This document shows, in pieces, positions 17,627-26,482 of a DNA stretch of 45,103 nucleotides; position 1 is the first letter of the stretch; each line of letters starts with the position of its first letter. The position numbers and the translations under genes were made by a program. The stretch is from an uncultured Alphaproteobacteria bacterium (lineage in GTDB: Bacteria > Pseudomonadota > Alphaproteobacteria > HIMB59 > GCA-002718135): NCBI GenBank assembly GCA_902539825.1, contig CACBMH010000007.1, positions 1 to 45,103 on the forward strand, written 5' to 3'. The notes under the pieces are model-generated. The model made no database searches. It had not been told where the DNA came from and worked only from the letters and a program-made list of their open reading frames with translations.

Positions 17627-18076
17627 TTAATTTTGTAGTTTATCTAGAGCTCTTTTTCTTGCATTTCCAGAGTTTACATCAGAAATATAAAGTAATCCAG
17701 CTAGTCTTCTAATAAGATTTGACTCAAAATCATGAATTTCACCATCAGATAATACAATTTCCCACAAAGCTTCAATAAGGAGAAGTTTCTTATCATCATC
17801 AAAATTTTTATTTATAAAAGAAGTATAATTGTGAAGAGATCTAGAATTGTTTTTATTTTTTAATGCTTCTTTAATAACAATTTCTACTTCCTCTGGATCT
17901 TCGTTAAAAACGTTAATTAAACTAAATTTAATTTTATTTAGCTCAATTTCATCAACTTTACCATCCGTATAAGCAGCTTCAATCATTAAGCCTGAAAGTA
18001 ACTCTAAATTTTTACTTTCATCGTTATTCTCATTAGAATTTTGATTATTTAAAATTTTTTTTAATATATTTATCAA
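17627..18076 (-). CDS. TerB-like domain protein
   Basis: Small acidic helical protein (149 residues). LSGLMIEAAYTDGKVDEIE and LWEIVLSDGEIHDFE are the two acidic repeats of the TerB/DjlA-type fold, with the DG.. motif repeated. TerB was named for tellurite resistance, but most members are of unknown or metal-sensing role, so no resistance function should be assumed. The N-terminus is amphipathic/basic, then Asn-rich. It lies 6 bases from fdxA and 20 from the helicase; in many Alphaproteobacteria an S4 RNA-binding gene sits at this place instead. Confidence 0.75.
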   Translation of the reverse strand: MINILKKILNNQNSNENNDESKNLELLSGLMIEAAYTDGKVDEIELNKIKFSLINVFNEDPEEVEIVIKEALKNKNNSRSLHNYTSFINKNFDDDKKLLLIEALWEIVLSDGEIHDFESNLIRRLAGLLYISDVNSGNARKRALDKLQN

Positions 18077-18096
18077 TTTGTACCTTTCAAATATGT

Positions 18097-20646
18097 TTAA
18101 AGAAGTTTTTCCAAAACAGCAAAAGGGGAATTTGGATCTCTTTTAATTTTATCTTCCTTAATTTTTTTCTTTATTTTTTTATTAGATTTATTTTTCATTA
18201 TTTTTTTTGTATCTTTTTTGTTATTGCCAAGAAAGAATAGTTTTTTTTTATCAGCTGTAATTAAATATTCATATCCGCAAAATGTCATTATGTCCTTTAG
18301 TTGGTCACTATTACATCCTATTGGGTTCATAAGATCGGATGATTCTAGAAATGGCCCTTTTTTTAATTTTTGTCTTGCTAAAAAGAAAATTTTTTCAAAA
18401 ACATCTATTCTGAATATAAAATTTTTAATATTTATATATCCAATAGATTGCCAATAATTATCTGGCATTTTTATTTCAGATGTAAAAGATACTCTACCAT
18501 TCAAAGGAAGTGGTAAAATATCATCATTTTCATTCTGGTAAAATGTTTTCCATAAAATTGCATTAAATTCTAAAGGTTTTTTCTTTAATAAGTTTGGAAT
18601 AAAAAAATATTTAGCGCCAACCCTAATTCCTAATTTAGAAAGTTGAAGTTTAGCATCTGGTGTAATTTTTTTTAAAGTATCTTTAAATCTTTCAATTGGA
18701 TAATTTCCAAAATTTTCAAAACAATTAAAGGCGATTGCTCTGATTTCTGAATTTATGTCTTCATCTAATCTTTTATTAAGAGGATAAAGAGTATTATTAA
18801 TTTCATCTTCTAGCCATTTTTGAAGTTTTGCTGAAATCAATAATTTATTTTCTGAAGATAAATACTCAGAATTCAAAGCATCAGCAATGGGTCTAAATAT
18901 TGACTTGCCTTTTTTTAATTTACCAACAGGCTCTTCTCCCCAATAAATAAAAGTATCATCTTTTATTTTACAATTACTAATATCACCAAAACTAATTGAA
19001 TCTGTGGGAGCATTCAAAAAATTATCAACTTTTCCATTAATCATATTTCTTACTGATTTTTTTATATTACTAATAGAAAAAAGGGATTGTGAAAATATTT
19101 TTTTATCTTCAAAAAGATCAAAACCTTTAATAATTCCATATTTATCCTTGTCGAGAAATACTTCATTGTTATTTCTTATAAAAATATCCTTAATATTAAA
19201 AATCTTTTTTTCTCCAATAAAAAACTTGGAAGAATAGTCTATAAATTTATTTGTAAGTCTACTATGTAATTGATCAGATAATTCATTCTCTATTTGCTGT
19301 GTTTTTTCTTTCCAATAATATGTATTTTTAAGCCAATTATGATTATTTGAAATATATGTCCAAGTTCTGATCTGGGATATTTTGATTGAAAGCTCAGGAA
19401 TGTCTCCACCATAATTAATTAATTTACTAATTTTGTTATTAATCCATTCTTCAGGAATAAAGTAATTATTTTTAATTAAAACTAAATATATGTCTTTTAA
19501 AAGTAATAAATAGTTGTCATTAAATAGTTTTTCAAAATCTGGAATTTGACAAATATTCCATAATAACTTTAAATTTTTCTTAGATACTAAAAATCTTTTT
19601 ATTTCATTATCATTTATTAAATTTCTAAAATTTAGTTCATCTAATGCATTTTTTTTATGTATATAATAACTTTGTATAGGGTATTTCTTTAATGAAGATA
19701 ATAATGAATCAATCGAACTAAAATCTAAATCACTATTCCTCCAATATATTTTTTGAATATTATCGAAATTATGCTTTTCTATTTGTTGTATAATTAAAGG
19801 ATCTAAGTTACCTGCTTCCTTAGTATAACTAAACGTACCATCCTGTTTATATCTACCAGCCCTACCTGCTATTTGACCTAATTCACTTGGAGTTAGATTA
19901 CGGTTATATCTACCATCAAATTTTTCTAGGGAAGAAAAACTCACATGATTGATATTTAAATTTAAACCCATTCCAATAGCGTCAGTAGCTACAAGATAGT
20001 CAACATTTTTATTTTCATAAACTTCAACTTGAGCATTTCTAGTTCTTGGACTAAGTGAACCCAAAACAACTGCAGCTCCACCTTTATGAGTTCTGATATT
20101 TTCTGCAATTTCGTAAACTTTATTTATATTGAAAGCAATTATTGCAGATCTTGGTTCCAGTTTAGAAAAATTTTGCTTTCTTAAAAAAGTGAGCTCAGAT
20201 AGCCTATTTTTTTTTTCAATAGAAATACTTGGGTATATTTTTTTTAATATATTTTCAATATTCAATGATCCTAAAAAAATGGTTTGAAAATTTCCTCTTA
20301 AATTTAGGATTCTGTCCGTAAAAATATGACCCCTTTCATAATCTGCTGCTAGTTGAATTTCATCAATGATAACACAATCTACAGGAATGTTATTAGGCAT
20401 TGACTCAACAGTACAAAAAAAATATTTTGCTTCTTTAGGAAAAATTTTTTCCTCACCAGTTATGAGAGCTATATTACTTAGACCTAACCTTTTTACTGCT
20501 TTATCGTAATTCTCTCTAGCAAGTAATCTTAATGGGAATCCAAAAATCCCCGAAGAGAAGGAAAATAATTTTTCAAATGCTGTGTAAGTTTTGCCTGTAT
20601 TAGTAGGCCCAAGTATAGCTAATAAATTTTCATCTTCACTGTTCAT
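18097..20646 (-). CDS. SUV3-like superfamily II RNA helicase
   Basis: ATP-dependent helicase related to mitochondrial SUV3. Walker A is GPTNTGKTYT (residues 13-22), motif II is DEIQLAADYERGHIFTDRIL near residue 95, and the second RecA domain carries ATDAIGMGLNL and IAGRAGR. The long C-terminal part (from about residue 300) is less conserved. The tail is lysine-rich and ends in DPNSPFAVLEKLL, a conserved ending in alphaproteobacterial homologues as I recall them. At 849 residues it is near the family length. It probably helps RNA turnover; it lies between acnA and the TerB-like gene. Confidence 0.88.
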   Translation of the reverse strand: MNSEDENLLAILGPTNTGKTYTAFEKLFSFSSGIFGFPLRLLARENYDKAVKRLGLSNIALITGEEKIFPKEAKYFFCTVESMPNNIPVDCVIIDEIQLAADYERGHIFTDRILNLRGNFQTIFLGSLNIENILKKIYPSISIEKKNRLSELTFLRKQNFSKLEPRSAIIAFNINKVYEIAENIRTHKGGAAVVLGSLSPRTRNAQVEVYENKNVDYLVATDAIGMGLNLNINHVSFSSLEKFDGRYNRNLTPSELGQIAGRAGRYKQDGTFSYTKEAGNLDPLIIQQIEKHNFDNIQKIYWRNSDLDFSSIDSLLSSLKKYPIQSYYIHKKNALDELNFRNLINDNEIKRFLVSKKNLKLLWNICQIPDFEKLFNDNYLLLLKDIYLVLIKNNYFIPEEWINNKISKLINYGGDIPELSIKISQIRTWTYISNNHNWLKNTYYWKEKTQQIENELSDQLHSRLTNKFIDYSSKFFIGEKKIFNIKDIFIRNNNEVFLDKDKYGIIKGFDLFEDKKIFSQSLFSISNIKKSVRNMINGKVDNFLNAPTDSISFGDISNCKIKDDTFIYWGEEPVGKLKKGKSIFRPIADALNSEYLSSENKLLISAKLQKWLEDEINNTLYPLNKRLDEDINSEIRAIAFNCFENFGNYPIERFKDTLKKITPDAKLQLSKLGIRVGAKYFFIPNLLKKKPLEFNAILWKTFYQNENDDILPLPLNGRVSFTSEIKMPDNYWQSIGYINIKNFIFRIDVFEKIFFLARQKLKKGPFLESSDLMNPIGCNSDQLKDIMTFCGYEYLITADKKKLFFLGNNKKDTKKIMKNKSNKKIKKKIKEDKIKRDPNSPFAVLEKLL

Positions 20647-20650
20647 TAAA

Positions 20651-23293
20651 TTATGCAGCTTCAGATATTATTTCATTTAAAACGTAATTTAAAATTCCTC
20701 CCGCTTTATAATATTCAAGCTCCTTATTAGTATCTATTCTGCACCTTAATTCTATTTTTTTATTTTCTTCTGAATTTATTTCACAAAAGATTATTGATCC
20801 TGGTTTTATTTCAGATAAACCTAATATAGAAAATTTTTCTTCACCTGTTATACAAAGGTTAGATTTGTTATCGTTTTTAGTAAATTCAAGAGGTAAAACT
20901 CCCATTCCTATTAAATTTGATCTATGAATTCTTTCGAAGCTTTCAGCAATTACAGCTTTGACACCTAAAAGCCTCGTTCCCTTAGCTGCCCAATCTCTTG
21001 AGGATCCAGTGCCATATTCTTTCCCAGCAATTATAATAGTATCAATTTTGTTTTTTATATACTCCTGAGCTGCATCATATATTGACATTTGTTTGTTTGA
21101 AAAAAAAGATTTGGTAAAACCACCCTCTACATCTTCTAAAATTTGGTTTTTGATACGAATATTTGCAAAAGTGCCTCTCATCATAATTTCATGATTGCCG
21201 CGTCTAGATCCATAAGAATTAAAATTTTTTGAGTTTATTTGCCTATTTGTTAAATAAAGACCTGCTGGACTATCTTCTTTAATACTGCCCGCTGGTGAAA
21301 TATGGTCAGTTGTTACGCTATCACCAAGTAATGCCAGAACTCTTGCATCTTTAATGTCTTTTACTTCAAAAGCATTTTCTTGATTGAAAAAGGGCGGATG
21401 TTTAATATAAGTACTTGTATCACTCCAATCGTATGTTGTGTCTATCTTATTATTAATCGCTTTCCAATTATCATCTCCTTTATAAATCTCTCTATATCTT
21501 TCTTTAAACATATCAGGAGTCAAACATATACTTAGAGTTTTATTGATTTCAAAATTTGTGGGCCACAAATCCTTAAGAAATATATCTTGTCCATTTTTAG
21601 ATTTGCCTAGGCTATCAGTAGTAAGGTTAATATTTATATTGCCTGCTATTGCATAAGCAACAACAAGCGGAGGTGAAGCAAGAAAATTTGCTTTTACTTC
21701 CTGGTGAACTCTACCCTCAAAGTTTCTATTACCCGATAAGACTGAACAAACAGTTAAATTATTCAATTCAATTTCATTTGACACCCAGGCATCCAAAGGC
21801 CCAGAATTGCCAATACAAGTTGTGCATCCATAACCAACTGTATTGAAACCAAGTGAATCAAAATATTCGGTTAGACCTGCTTTATTAAGATAGTCACTAA
21901 CAACTTTACTGCCTGGAGCCAAACTTGTTTTAACCCATGGCTTAACTTCAAGACCTAATTCAATTGCTTTTTTGGCTAAAAGCCCAGCAGCAATCATTAC
22001 ATTAGGATTTGATGTATTTGTGCAACTTGTGATTGCAGCTATTACAACATCACCAGTATTTAATTTATTCCTATTAAGATAAGAATTTTTATGTAATTTT
22101 CTAAATTCTTTAGGGGCATCTTTTAATAGAATTTTATCTTGAGGTCTTTTTGGGCCAGCAATTGAAGGTTCTATTTTATCCAAATCTAATATTATTTTTT
22201 CAGAATATTCTGGCGCATAGTTTTCATTAGCCCAAAGATTTTGCTTTTTTGAATATTTTTCTACTATATTTAAATGTTCATTATCCTTACCTGTTAATCT
22301 AAGGTAATTAATTGTTTCTTCGTCTGTTGGAAAAAATCCACAAGTTGCACCATATTCTGGTGCCATATTAGAAATTGTTGCTCTATCAGCTAAGGATAGA
22401 TTTTTTAGACCGCCGCCATAAAATTCTACAAACTTCCCAACAACTCCTTTTTTTCTCAAAATATTAGTTATTGATAAAACTAAATCAGTAGCTGTAATAC
22501 CTTCTTTTAGAGATCCTTTTAGTTCAAATCCAATTACTTCTGGAATATTCATTGATATGGCTTGACCCAACATAGCTGCCTCAGCCTCTATTCCCCCAAC
22601 TCCCCATCCTAAAACAGAGAGTGAATTAACCATTGTTGTATGGCTATCTGTTCCTACAACAGAGTCTGGGAATAAGTATTTTTGATTATTAATTTCTTTT
22701 AGCCATATGGTTTTAGCAATATTTTCTAAATTTACTTGATGACAAATACCCGAACCTGGAGGAACAAGATAAAAGTTATCAAATGAACTTTGGCCCCATT
22801 TAAGAAATTCATATCTTTCTTTATTTCTATCAAATTCTTTACTAACATTTTCTTTTAATGCATTATTATCTTTATAACTATCTACCATTACTGAGTGGTC
22901 TATAACTAGATCAACTCTGGATAATGGGTTTATTTTTTTTGGCTCAATACCCCTCGATTTTAACGCATTTCGCATCGCAGCAAGATCAGCAACAGCAGGT
23001 ACACCAGTAAAGTCTTGCATTAGGACTCGAGTTGGAAAAAAAGCTATTTCAGTTTTTTTATCTTTTTTATTAGATTGTTTTAATGAAGTAAAAACATTCA
23101 TGATCATATCTTTAGTGATATTCTCTCCATCTTCATTTCTAAGTATATTTTCTATTATTATTTTTAAAGAAATTGGAATCTTACTAAGGTCAATATCAAA
23201 ATATTCGGCAGCTTTATTTAAGTCAAAATATTTGAATTTTTGGTTATTTATTTCAATCGTACCCTCTGAACTAAAAGAATTAATATTTTTCAT
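20651..23293 (-). CDS. acnA: Aconitate hydratase (AcnA type)
   Basis: TCA-cycle enzyme that isomerises citrate to isocitrate through a [4Fe-4S] cluster. Cluster cysteines are in ITSCTNTSNPNV and GYGCTTCIGNSG; the substrate-binding region has SVVGTDSHTTM, and the C-terminal swivel domain has EYGTGSSRDWAAKG. At 880 residues it fits the AcnA/IRP branch rather than AcnB. It is first in the long minus-strand run, 4 bases before the helicase. The 298 bases upstream to the basic-repeat gene must hold its promoter. Confidence 0.95.
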   Translation of the reverse strand: MKNINSFSSEGTIEINNQKFKYFDLNKAAEYFDIDLSKIPISLKIIIENILRNEDGENITKDMIMNVFTSLKQSNKKDKKTEIAFFPTRVLMQDFTGVPAVADLAAMRNALKSRGIEPKKINPLSRVDLVIDHSVMVDSYKDNNALKENVSKEFDRNKERYEFLKWGQSSFDNFYLVPPGSGICHQVNLENIAKTIWLKEINNQKYLFPDSVVGTDSHTTMVNSLSVLGWGVGGIEAEAAMLGQAISMNIPEVIGFELKGSLKEGITATDLVLSITNILRKKGVVGKFVEFYGGGLKNLSLADRATISNMAPEYGATCGFFPTDEETINYLRLTGKDNEHLNIVEKYSKKQNLWANENYAPEYSEKIILDLDKIEPSIAGPKRPQDKILLKDAPKEFRKLHKNSYLNRNKLNTGDVVIAAITSCTNTSNPNVMIAAGLLAKKAIELGLEVKPWVKTSLAPGSKVVSDYLNKAGLTEYFDSLGFNTVGYGCTTCIGNSGPLDAWVSNEIELNNLTVCSVLSGNRNFEGRVHQEVKANFLASPPLVVAYAIAGNININLTTDSLGKSKNGQDIFLKDLWPTNFEINKTLSICLTPDMFKERYREIYKGDDNWKAINNKIDTTYDWSDTSTYIKHPPFFNQENAFEVKDIKDARVLALLGDSVTTDHISPAGSIKEDSPAGLYLTNRQINSKNFNSYGSRRGNHEIMMRGTFANIRIKNQILEDVEGGFTKSFFSNKQMSIYDAAQEYIKNKIDTIIIAGKEYGTGSSRDWAAKGTRLLGVKAVIAESFERIHRSNLIGMGVLPLEFTKNDNKSNLCITGEEKFSILGLSEIKPGSIIFCEINSEENKKIELRCRIDTNKELEYYKAGGILNYVLNEIISEAA

Positions 23294-23482
23294 GCAAAAA
23301 TTGGTAAATAATTATAATTATTAAATAGTATGAAGATAAATTTTTGTATAGCAAAATGTTTGTTTATTATTAGTTTTCTGCCAAAAATGTAAATGTAATT
23401 TATTAATTTTTTTTGTTAAGTTTTGTAATAAAGTTCTAAGTTAAAATTAGAGTCAGTTTAATTTTAATATATTGGTATATTG

Positions 23483-23511
23483 TTGACTTTAAGCGTAAGT
23501 TTTGGGAATAA
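23483..23511 (+). promoter_or_regulatory. Possible sigma-70 promoter for the basic repeat protein
   Basis: TTGACT at 23483-23488 is a good -35 element. Seventeen bases later a weak -10, GAATAA, lies at 23506-23511. A perfect TATAAT at 23525-23530 is further from the TTGACT than sigma-70 would accept and overlaps the first leader hairpin. Either could be the real -10, so the transcription start is uncertain. Confidence 0.35.
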
Positions 23512-23528
23512 ATGGTCAGCCTTTTATA

Positions 23529-23585
23529 ATTATCATTAAAGTGATAATGGAGGGGGGTTCCTCCGGGGTAACAAAATACAAGGAG
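23529..23585 (+). promoter_or_regulatory. Structured leader of the basic repeat protein
   Basis: Two adjoining hairpins can be read. ATTATCA (23529-23535) pairs with TGATAAT (23542-23548) around a 6-base loop. GGAGG (23549-23553) pairs with CCTCC (23560-23564) around GGGGTT. The ribosome binding site AGGAG follows at 23581-23585, six bases before the ATG. CCTCC is also complementary to the GGAG of that site, so the second hairpin and a site-blocking pairing exclude each other. This could regulate translation; the sequence shows only the complementarity. Confidence 0.45.
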
Positions 23586-23591
23586 TATTTT

Positions 23592-23768
23592 ATGGCTAAG
23601 AAGAAAAAGAAAGCTGCTCCAAAGAAAAAGAAAAAAGCAGCTACAAAGAAAAAGAAAAAAGCAGCTCCTAAAAAGAAAAAGAAGAAAGCTGCTCCTAAGA
23701 AAAAGAAAAAAGCAGCTCCTAAAAAGAAAAAGAAAAAAGCTGCTAAAAAGAAGAAAAAGAGAAGATAG
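23592..23768 (+). CDS. Lysine/alanine/proline-repeat basic protein (H1-like)
   Basis: A 58-residue protein built from KKKKKAAPKKKKKA-type repeats: about six blocks of five or six lysines separated by Ala-Ala-Pro, Ala-Ala-Thr or Ala-Ala, ending KRR. Composition is almost only Lys, Ala and Pro. It resembles the tails of histone H1-like and AlgP-type bacterial proteins and would bind DNA or RNA through charge; no fold is predicted. The frame is open upstream, but ATG 23592 has AGGAG six bases before it and begins the repeat exactly, so I prefer it. It is a single gene with its own leader and terminators. Confidence 0.8.
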   Translation: MAKKKKKAAPKKKKKAATKKKKKAAPKKKKKKAAPKKKKKAAPKKKKKKAAKKKKKRR

Positions 23769-23787
23769 CAATACTTCAATTTTTCAA

Positions 23788-23837
23788 GAAAACTTTAAAT
23801 CAAAGTTTTCTTTTTCTTATCTTTTTCACAAAGATAA
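23788..23837 (+). terminator. Two A/T-rich hairpins behind the basic-repeat gene
   Basis: The first hairpin pairs GAAAACTTT (23788-23796) with AAAGTTTTC (23802-23810), followed by TTTTT. The second pairs TTATCTTT (23817-23824) perfectly with AAAGATAA (23830-23837). Both lie between the stop codon and the GC-rich terminator. The first has the shape of a weak intrinsic terminator; the second has no U-tract and may protect the 3' end. Confidence 0.5.
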
Positions 23838-23838
23838 A

Positions 23839-23862
23839 ACGGGGTTCTGCCCCGTTTTTTTT
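23839..23862 (+). terminator. Strong intrinsic terminator
   Basis: ACGGGG (23839-23844) pairs with CCCCGT (23850-23855) around a 5-base loop, followed by an uninterrupted T-tract through 23862. It is unusually GC-rich for this genome. It closes the basic-repeat transcript and insulates the ccm operon, whose first ATG is only 36 bases further on. Confidence 0.85.
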
Positions 23863-23897
23863 ATTGTTTTAAATCAAAAAATAATTAGATCTTAATA

Positions 23898-24503
23898 ATG
23901 TTAATTGTTAAGGATTTATCGATAGAGAGATTAGATAAAAAAATTTTTGAAAATATTAATCTATCACTTTCTCCTGGAAATATTACCATATTAAAAGGTA
24001 AAAACGGTTCTGGCAAAACTACATTATTAAAAGCAATTATTAATCTATTAGAGCCATCATTTGGATCAATATATTGGAAAGGAAAATTATTGAAAAAAAA
24101 TTTATATGATTTTTATAATCATGTTACATACATAGGTGACACAACATCAAGCTTAAGAAAATTAACTATAAAAGATAATATAAATATTTGGAAAAAATTT
24201 TTTATATCAAATATTAATGATACTCAAATTGAAACAGCATTAAAAACCTTAAAATTAGATAATTATTTGAATAAAAAAGTTGGAACATTGTCTTTTGGTG
24301 AAACTAAAAAATTAGAATTTTTAAGATTAATAATGGAAAACAAAAAAGTTTGGATTTTAGATGAACCTCTTTCAAACTTGGATGAAGAGTCAATTGAACT
24401 AATGAAACAAACTTTTGAAGATCATTGCAGTAAAGAAGGATCTATAATTTTTAGCTCACATCAAAATCCAGGAATTTATGTGACAGAAGAAATAAACTTA
24501 TAA
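23898..24503 (+). CDS. ccmA: Heme exporter ATP-binding protein CcmA
   Basis: ABC ATPase of the CcmABCD complex, which releases holo-CcmE during system I cytochrome c maturation. Walker A is LKGKNGSGKTT (residues 34-44), the signature is LSFGETKKLEF, and Walker B is VWILDEPLSNLDEES. At 201 residues it matches CcmA. First of the collinear ccmABCDEFGH cluster; four bases separate it from ccmB. Only 35 bases separate the ATG from the upstream terminator, so the promoter must be very compact or lie partly within the terminator region. Confidence 0.93.
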   Translation: MLIVKDLSIERLDKKIFENINLSLSPGNITILKGKNGSGKTTLLKAIINLLEPSFGSIYWKGKLLKKNLYDFYNHVTYIGDTTSSLRKLTIKDNINIWKKFFISNINDTQIETALKTLKLDNYLNKKVGTLSFGETKKLEFLRLIMENKKVWILDEPLSNLDEESIELMKQTFEDHCSKEGSIIFSSHQNPGIYVTEEINL

Positions 24504-24507
24504 AATA

Positions 24508-25179
24508 ATGAACTTTTTAAATAAAATTATTTTTTTTTATTACAGAGAATACAAATTAAATATGAGTGGTATTCAAGATATTTTAACCAATATCATTTTC
24601 TTTTTCATATCAATATTTATTTTTATTTTCTCTATCGGACCAGATAAGGAAACAGTTTCTCTCATAGGAGTTGGTATATTGTGGACTTTATTACTATTAA
24701 GTTCAACTTTATCTCTAAGAAAATTTTATCAAGATGACTTTGAAAATGGCAATTTGTTGATCATACATTTAAATGGGTTTAGTTTTGGCTTTATTTCTAT
24801 TTTAAAAACTTTTTCACATTTTTTGTTTGTGCAGGTACCTTTTCTATTATCAATACCAATTGCATGCATCTTACTAAATATTTCTAATGATAAACTTTTC
24901 TACTTATTTGCTAGTTTTAGCATAGGATCACTTATTCTGTCCTGTTTAGGCTCAATTTCATCTTCAATGAACCTAATGAATCAGCGAAATTTTCTGCTGG
25001 GTAGTGTCATTGTTATGATATTTAGTGTTCCAGTAATTATTTTTTCAGTAGGTATAATTAATATGGAAGAAAGCTTTAATTCTCTTATAAATATATTATT
25101 TGGAATATTGTTAATTGTTTTTGCTATAAATCCCTGGGCAAGTGGGTTGTGTCTAAAACTTTCATTAGAAAATAATTAA
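24508..25179 (+). CDS. ccmB: Heme exporter membrane protein CcmB
   Basis: Permease subunit of the CcmABCD ABC complex. The 223 residues form about six hydrophobic segments. The LRKFYQDDFENGNLLIIHLNG segment after TM2 matches the conserved CcmB cytoplasmic motif (L...F..D...G.L......), and the NPWASGLCLKLSLENN end is typical. It starts 4 bases after ccmA and is followed at one base by ccmC. No ribosome binding site of note; coupling is likely. Confidence 0.9.
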   Translation: MNFLNKIIFFYYREYKLNMSGIQDILTNIIFFFISIFIFIFSIGPDKETVSLIGVGILWTLLLLSSTLSLRKFYQDDFENGNLLIIHLNGFSFGFISILKTFSHFLFVQVPFLLSIPIACILLNISNDKLFYLFASFSIGSLILSCLGSISSSMNLMNQRNFLLGSVIVMIFSVPVIIFSVGIINMEESFNSLINILFGILLIVFAINPWASGLCLKLSLENN

Positions 25180-25180
25180 T

Positions 25181-25879
25181 ATGAAATTCTTTGTTAATCC
25201 TAGTAAATTTAATGAGATGGCTGATTATTTATTTAGACCATTACTGATCTTATCTATAATATTGTTTGCAATAGGATTATTGTTTTCCTTTTATTTATCA
25301 CCAGATGATTATCAGCAAGGATCAACAGTAAGAATAATGTATGTACATGTACCAAGTGCATGGCTAGCTTTACTAACTTATGCAATAATGACTCTTTATA
25401 GTATTTTGGCACTTGCTTTTAGAATACCCTTTGGTTTTATTTTTAATACTGCAGTAGCTCCGATAGGAGCAGTTTTTACTTTAATATGTATAATAAGTGG
25501 ATCTTTATGGGGAAAACCAATGTGGGGTACTTGGTGGGTATGGGATGCGCGTTTAACATCTGTTGCAATACTATTTATTATTTATCTAATTATTATTTTT
25601 ATGAATTTATCTTTTGAAAATAGGATTGTTAGAGAAAAGGTTGTTGCTATATTTATTCTTGTTGGTTCAGTAAATCTGCCGATAGTCAAATTTTCTGTAG
25701 ATTGGTGGAATACCTTACATCAACCTGCAACAATAAGTAAATTATCTAAACCCAGCATTGATCCTTCAATGATGACACCTTTAATTATTATGACATTTGC
25801 ATTTATAATGATTGGAGTAGCAATAGCCATTTTAAGAATAAAAACAGAGATAATTTCAAGAAAATCTTATTTAAGTTAA
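25181..25879 (+). CDS. ccmC: Heme-handling protein CcmC
   Basis: Membrane protein of the heme-handling family that loads heme onto CcmE. The tryptophan-rich WWD motif reads WGTWWVWDARLTS, flanked by the conserved periplasmic histidines in MYVHVPSAW and TLHQPATI. About six hydrophobic segments lie in 232 residues. Spacing to ccmB is one base. A 61-base gap separates it from the tiny ccmD. Confidence 0.95.
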   Translation: MKFFVNPSKFNEMADYLFRPLLILSIILFAIGLLFSFYLSPDDYQQGSTVRIMYVHVPSAWLALLTYAIMTLYSILALAFRIPFGFIFNTAVAPIGAVFTLICIISGSLWGKPMWGTWWVWDARLTSVAILFIIYLIIIFMNLSFENRIVREKVVAIFILVGSVNLPIVKFSVDWWNTLHQPATISKLSKPSIDPSMMTPLIIMTFAFIMIGVAIAILRIKTEIISRKSYLS

Positions 25880-25940
25880 TTTGTGACTTTTAGTCCATTG
25901 GATTAAGTATCATTCCTAAGTATTTTTGTTATTAGAAGCT

Positions 25941-26045
25941 ATGTATTTTTGGTATATTTTAGGATCGTATATTACTGCCTTTCTTTTAATTTTTTTGTTA
26001 TTATTTTTTAGTTACTTAAAACTTAGAAGAATAAAAAATAAATGA
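25941..26045 (+). CDS. ccmD: Heme exporter subunit CcmD (34 residues)
   Basis: A short frame that gene finders often miss. It codes 34 residues: a start MYFWYILGSYITAF, one transmembrane segment (LLIFLLLFFSYL), then a basic cytoplasmic end LKLRRIKNK. This is the standard CcmD layout (short periplasmic start, TM helix, R/K-rich tail), and it sits between ccmC and ccmE as expected. Its TGA overlaps the ccmE ATG (ATGA), supporting coupled translation. CcmD stabilises the CcmC-CcmE complex with CcmAB. Confidence 0.85.
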   Translation: MYFWYILGSYITAFLLIFLLLFFSYLKLRRIKNK

Positions 26046-26482
26046 GTCTACGATTTCAAAGATTGCTATTTATATTGCTTACTTTGGTAATTATACTAAG
26101 TGCAGTCTTACTTATTTTATATAATACAAGAGAAAATGTATCGTATTTTTATACACCATCGGAAATTGATAAATCAGATATCATAATAAATAAAATAATA
26201 AGAATAGGCGGTTTTATAGAAAATAATAGTTTTAATAAAATTTCTTCAAGTTCATTTAAATTTAAAATCACTGATGAAAAAGCATCTATACTTGTCACTT
26301 TCAAAGGCATTCTGCCTGATTTATTTAGAGAAGGGCAAGGTGCAGTGATAGAGGGTGCTTTTATTGATAAAAATATTTTTAACGCAACTAATGTTTTTGC
26401 AAAACATGATGAAAATTATATGCCAGCATCAATAAAAGAAGATCTGAAAGATACAGGTTATTGGAATAAAAAATATAAATGA
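26042..26482 (+). CDS. ccmE: Heme chaperone CcmE
   Basis: Periplasmic, membrane-anchored chaperone that binds heme covalently. One N-terminal TM segment (about residues 7-27), an OB-fold middle (VTFKGILPDLFREGQG, a typical CcmE segment) and the heme-binding histidine in FAKHDENYMP near residue 123 are clear. At 146 residues it is normal. It overlaps ccmD and ccmF by 4 bases each. Confidence 0.95.
   Translation: MSLRFQRLLFILLTLVIILSAVLLILYNTRENVSYFYTPSEIDKSDIIINKIIRIGGFIENNSFNKISSSSFKFKITDEKASILVTFKGILPDLFREGQGAVIEGAFIDKNIFNATNVFAKHDENYMPASIKEDLKDTGYWNKKYK

Noticed and set aside
17627-18076. Tellurite-resistance function for the TerB-like gene
   Set aside because: Only the fold is supported; no other ter genes are present and the context is housekeeping.
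23592-23768. Low-complexity or assembly artefact in the lysine repeat
   Set aside because: The repeats are not identical at the base level (GCAGCT, GCTGCT and varied AAA/AAG), and the frame is bounded by proper start, stop and terminators.
23436-23779. Two minus-strand frames rich in Phe and Leu opposite the basic-repeat gene
   Set aside because: They are the antisense reading of lysine codons (TTT/CTT); the plus-strand frame has the ribosome binding site and terminators.
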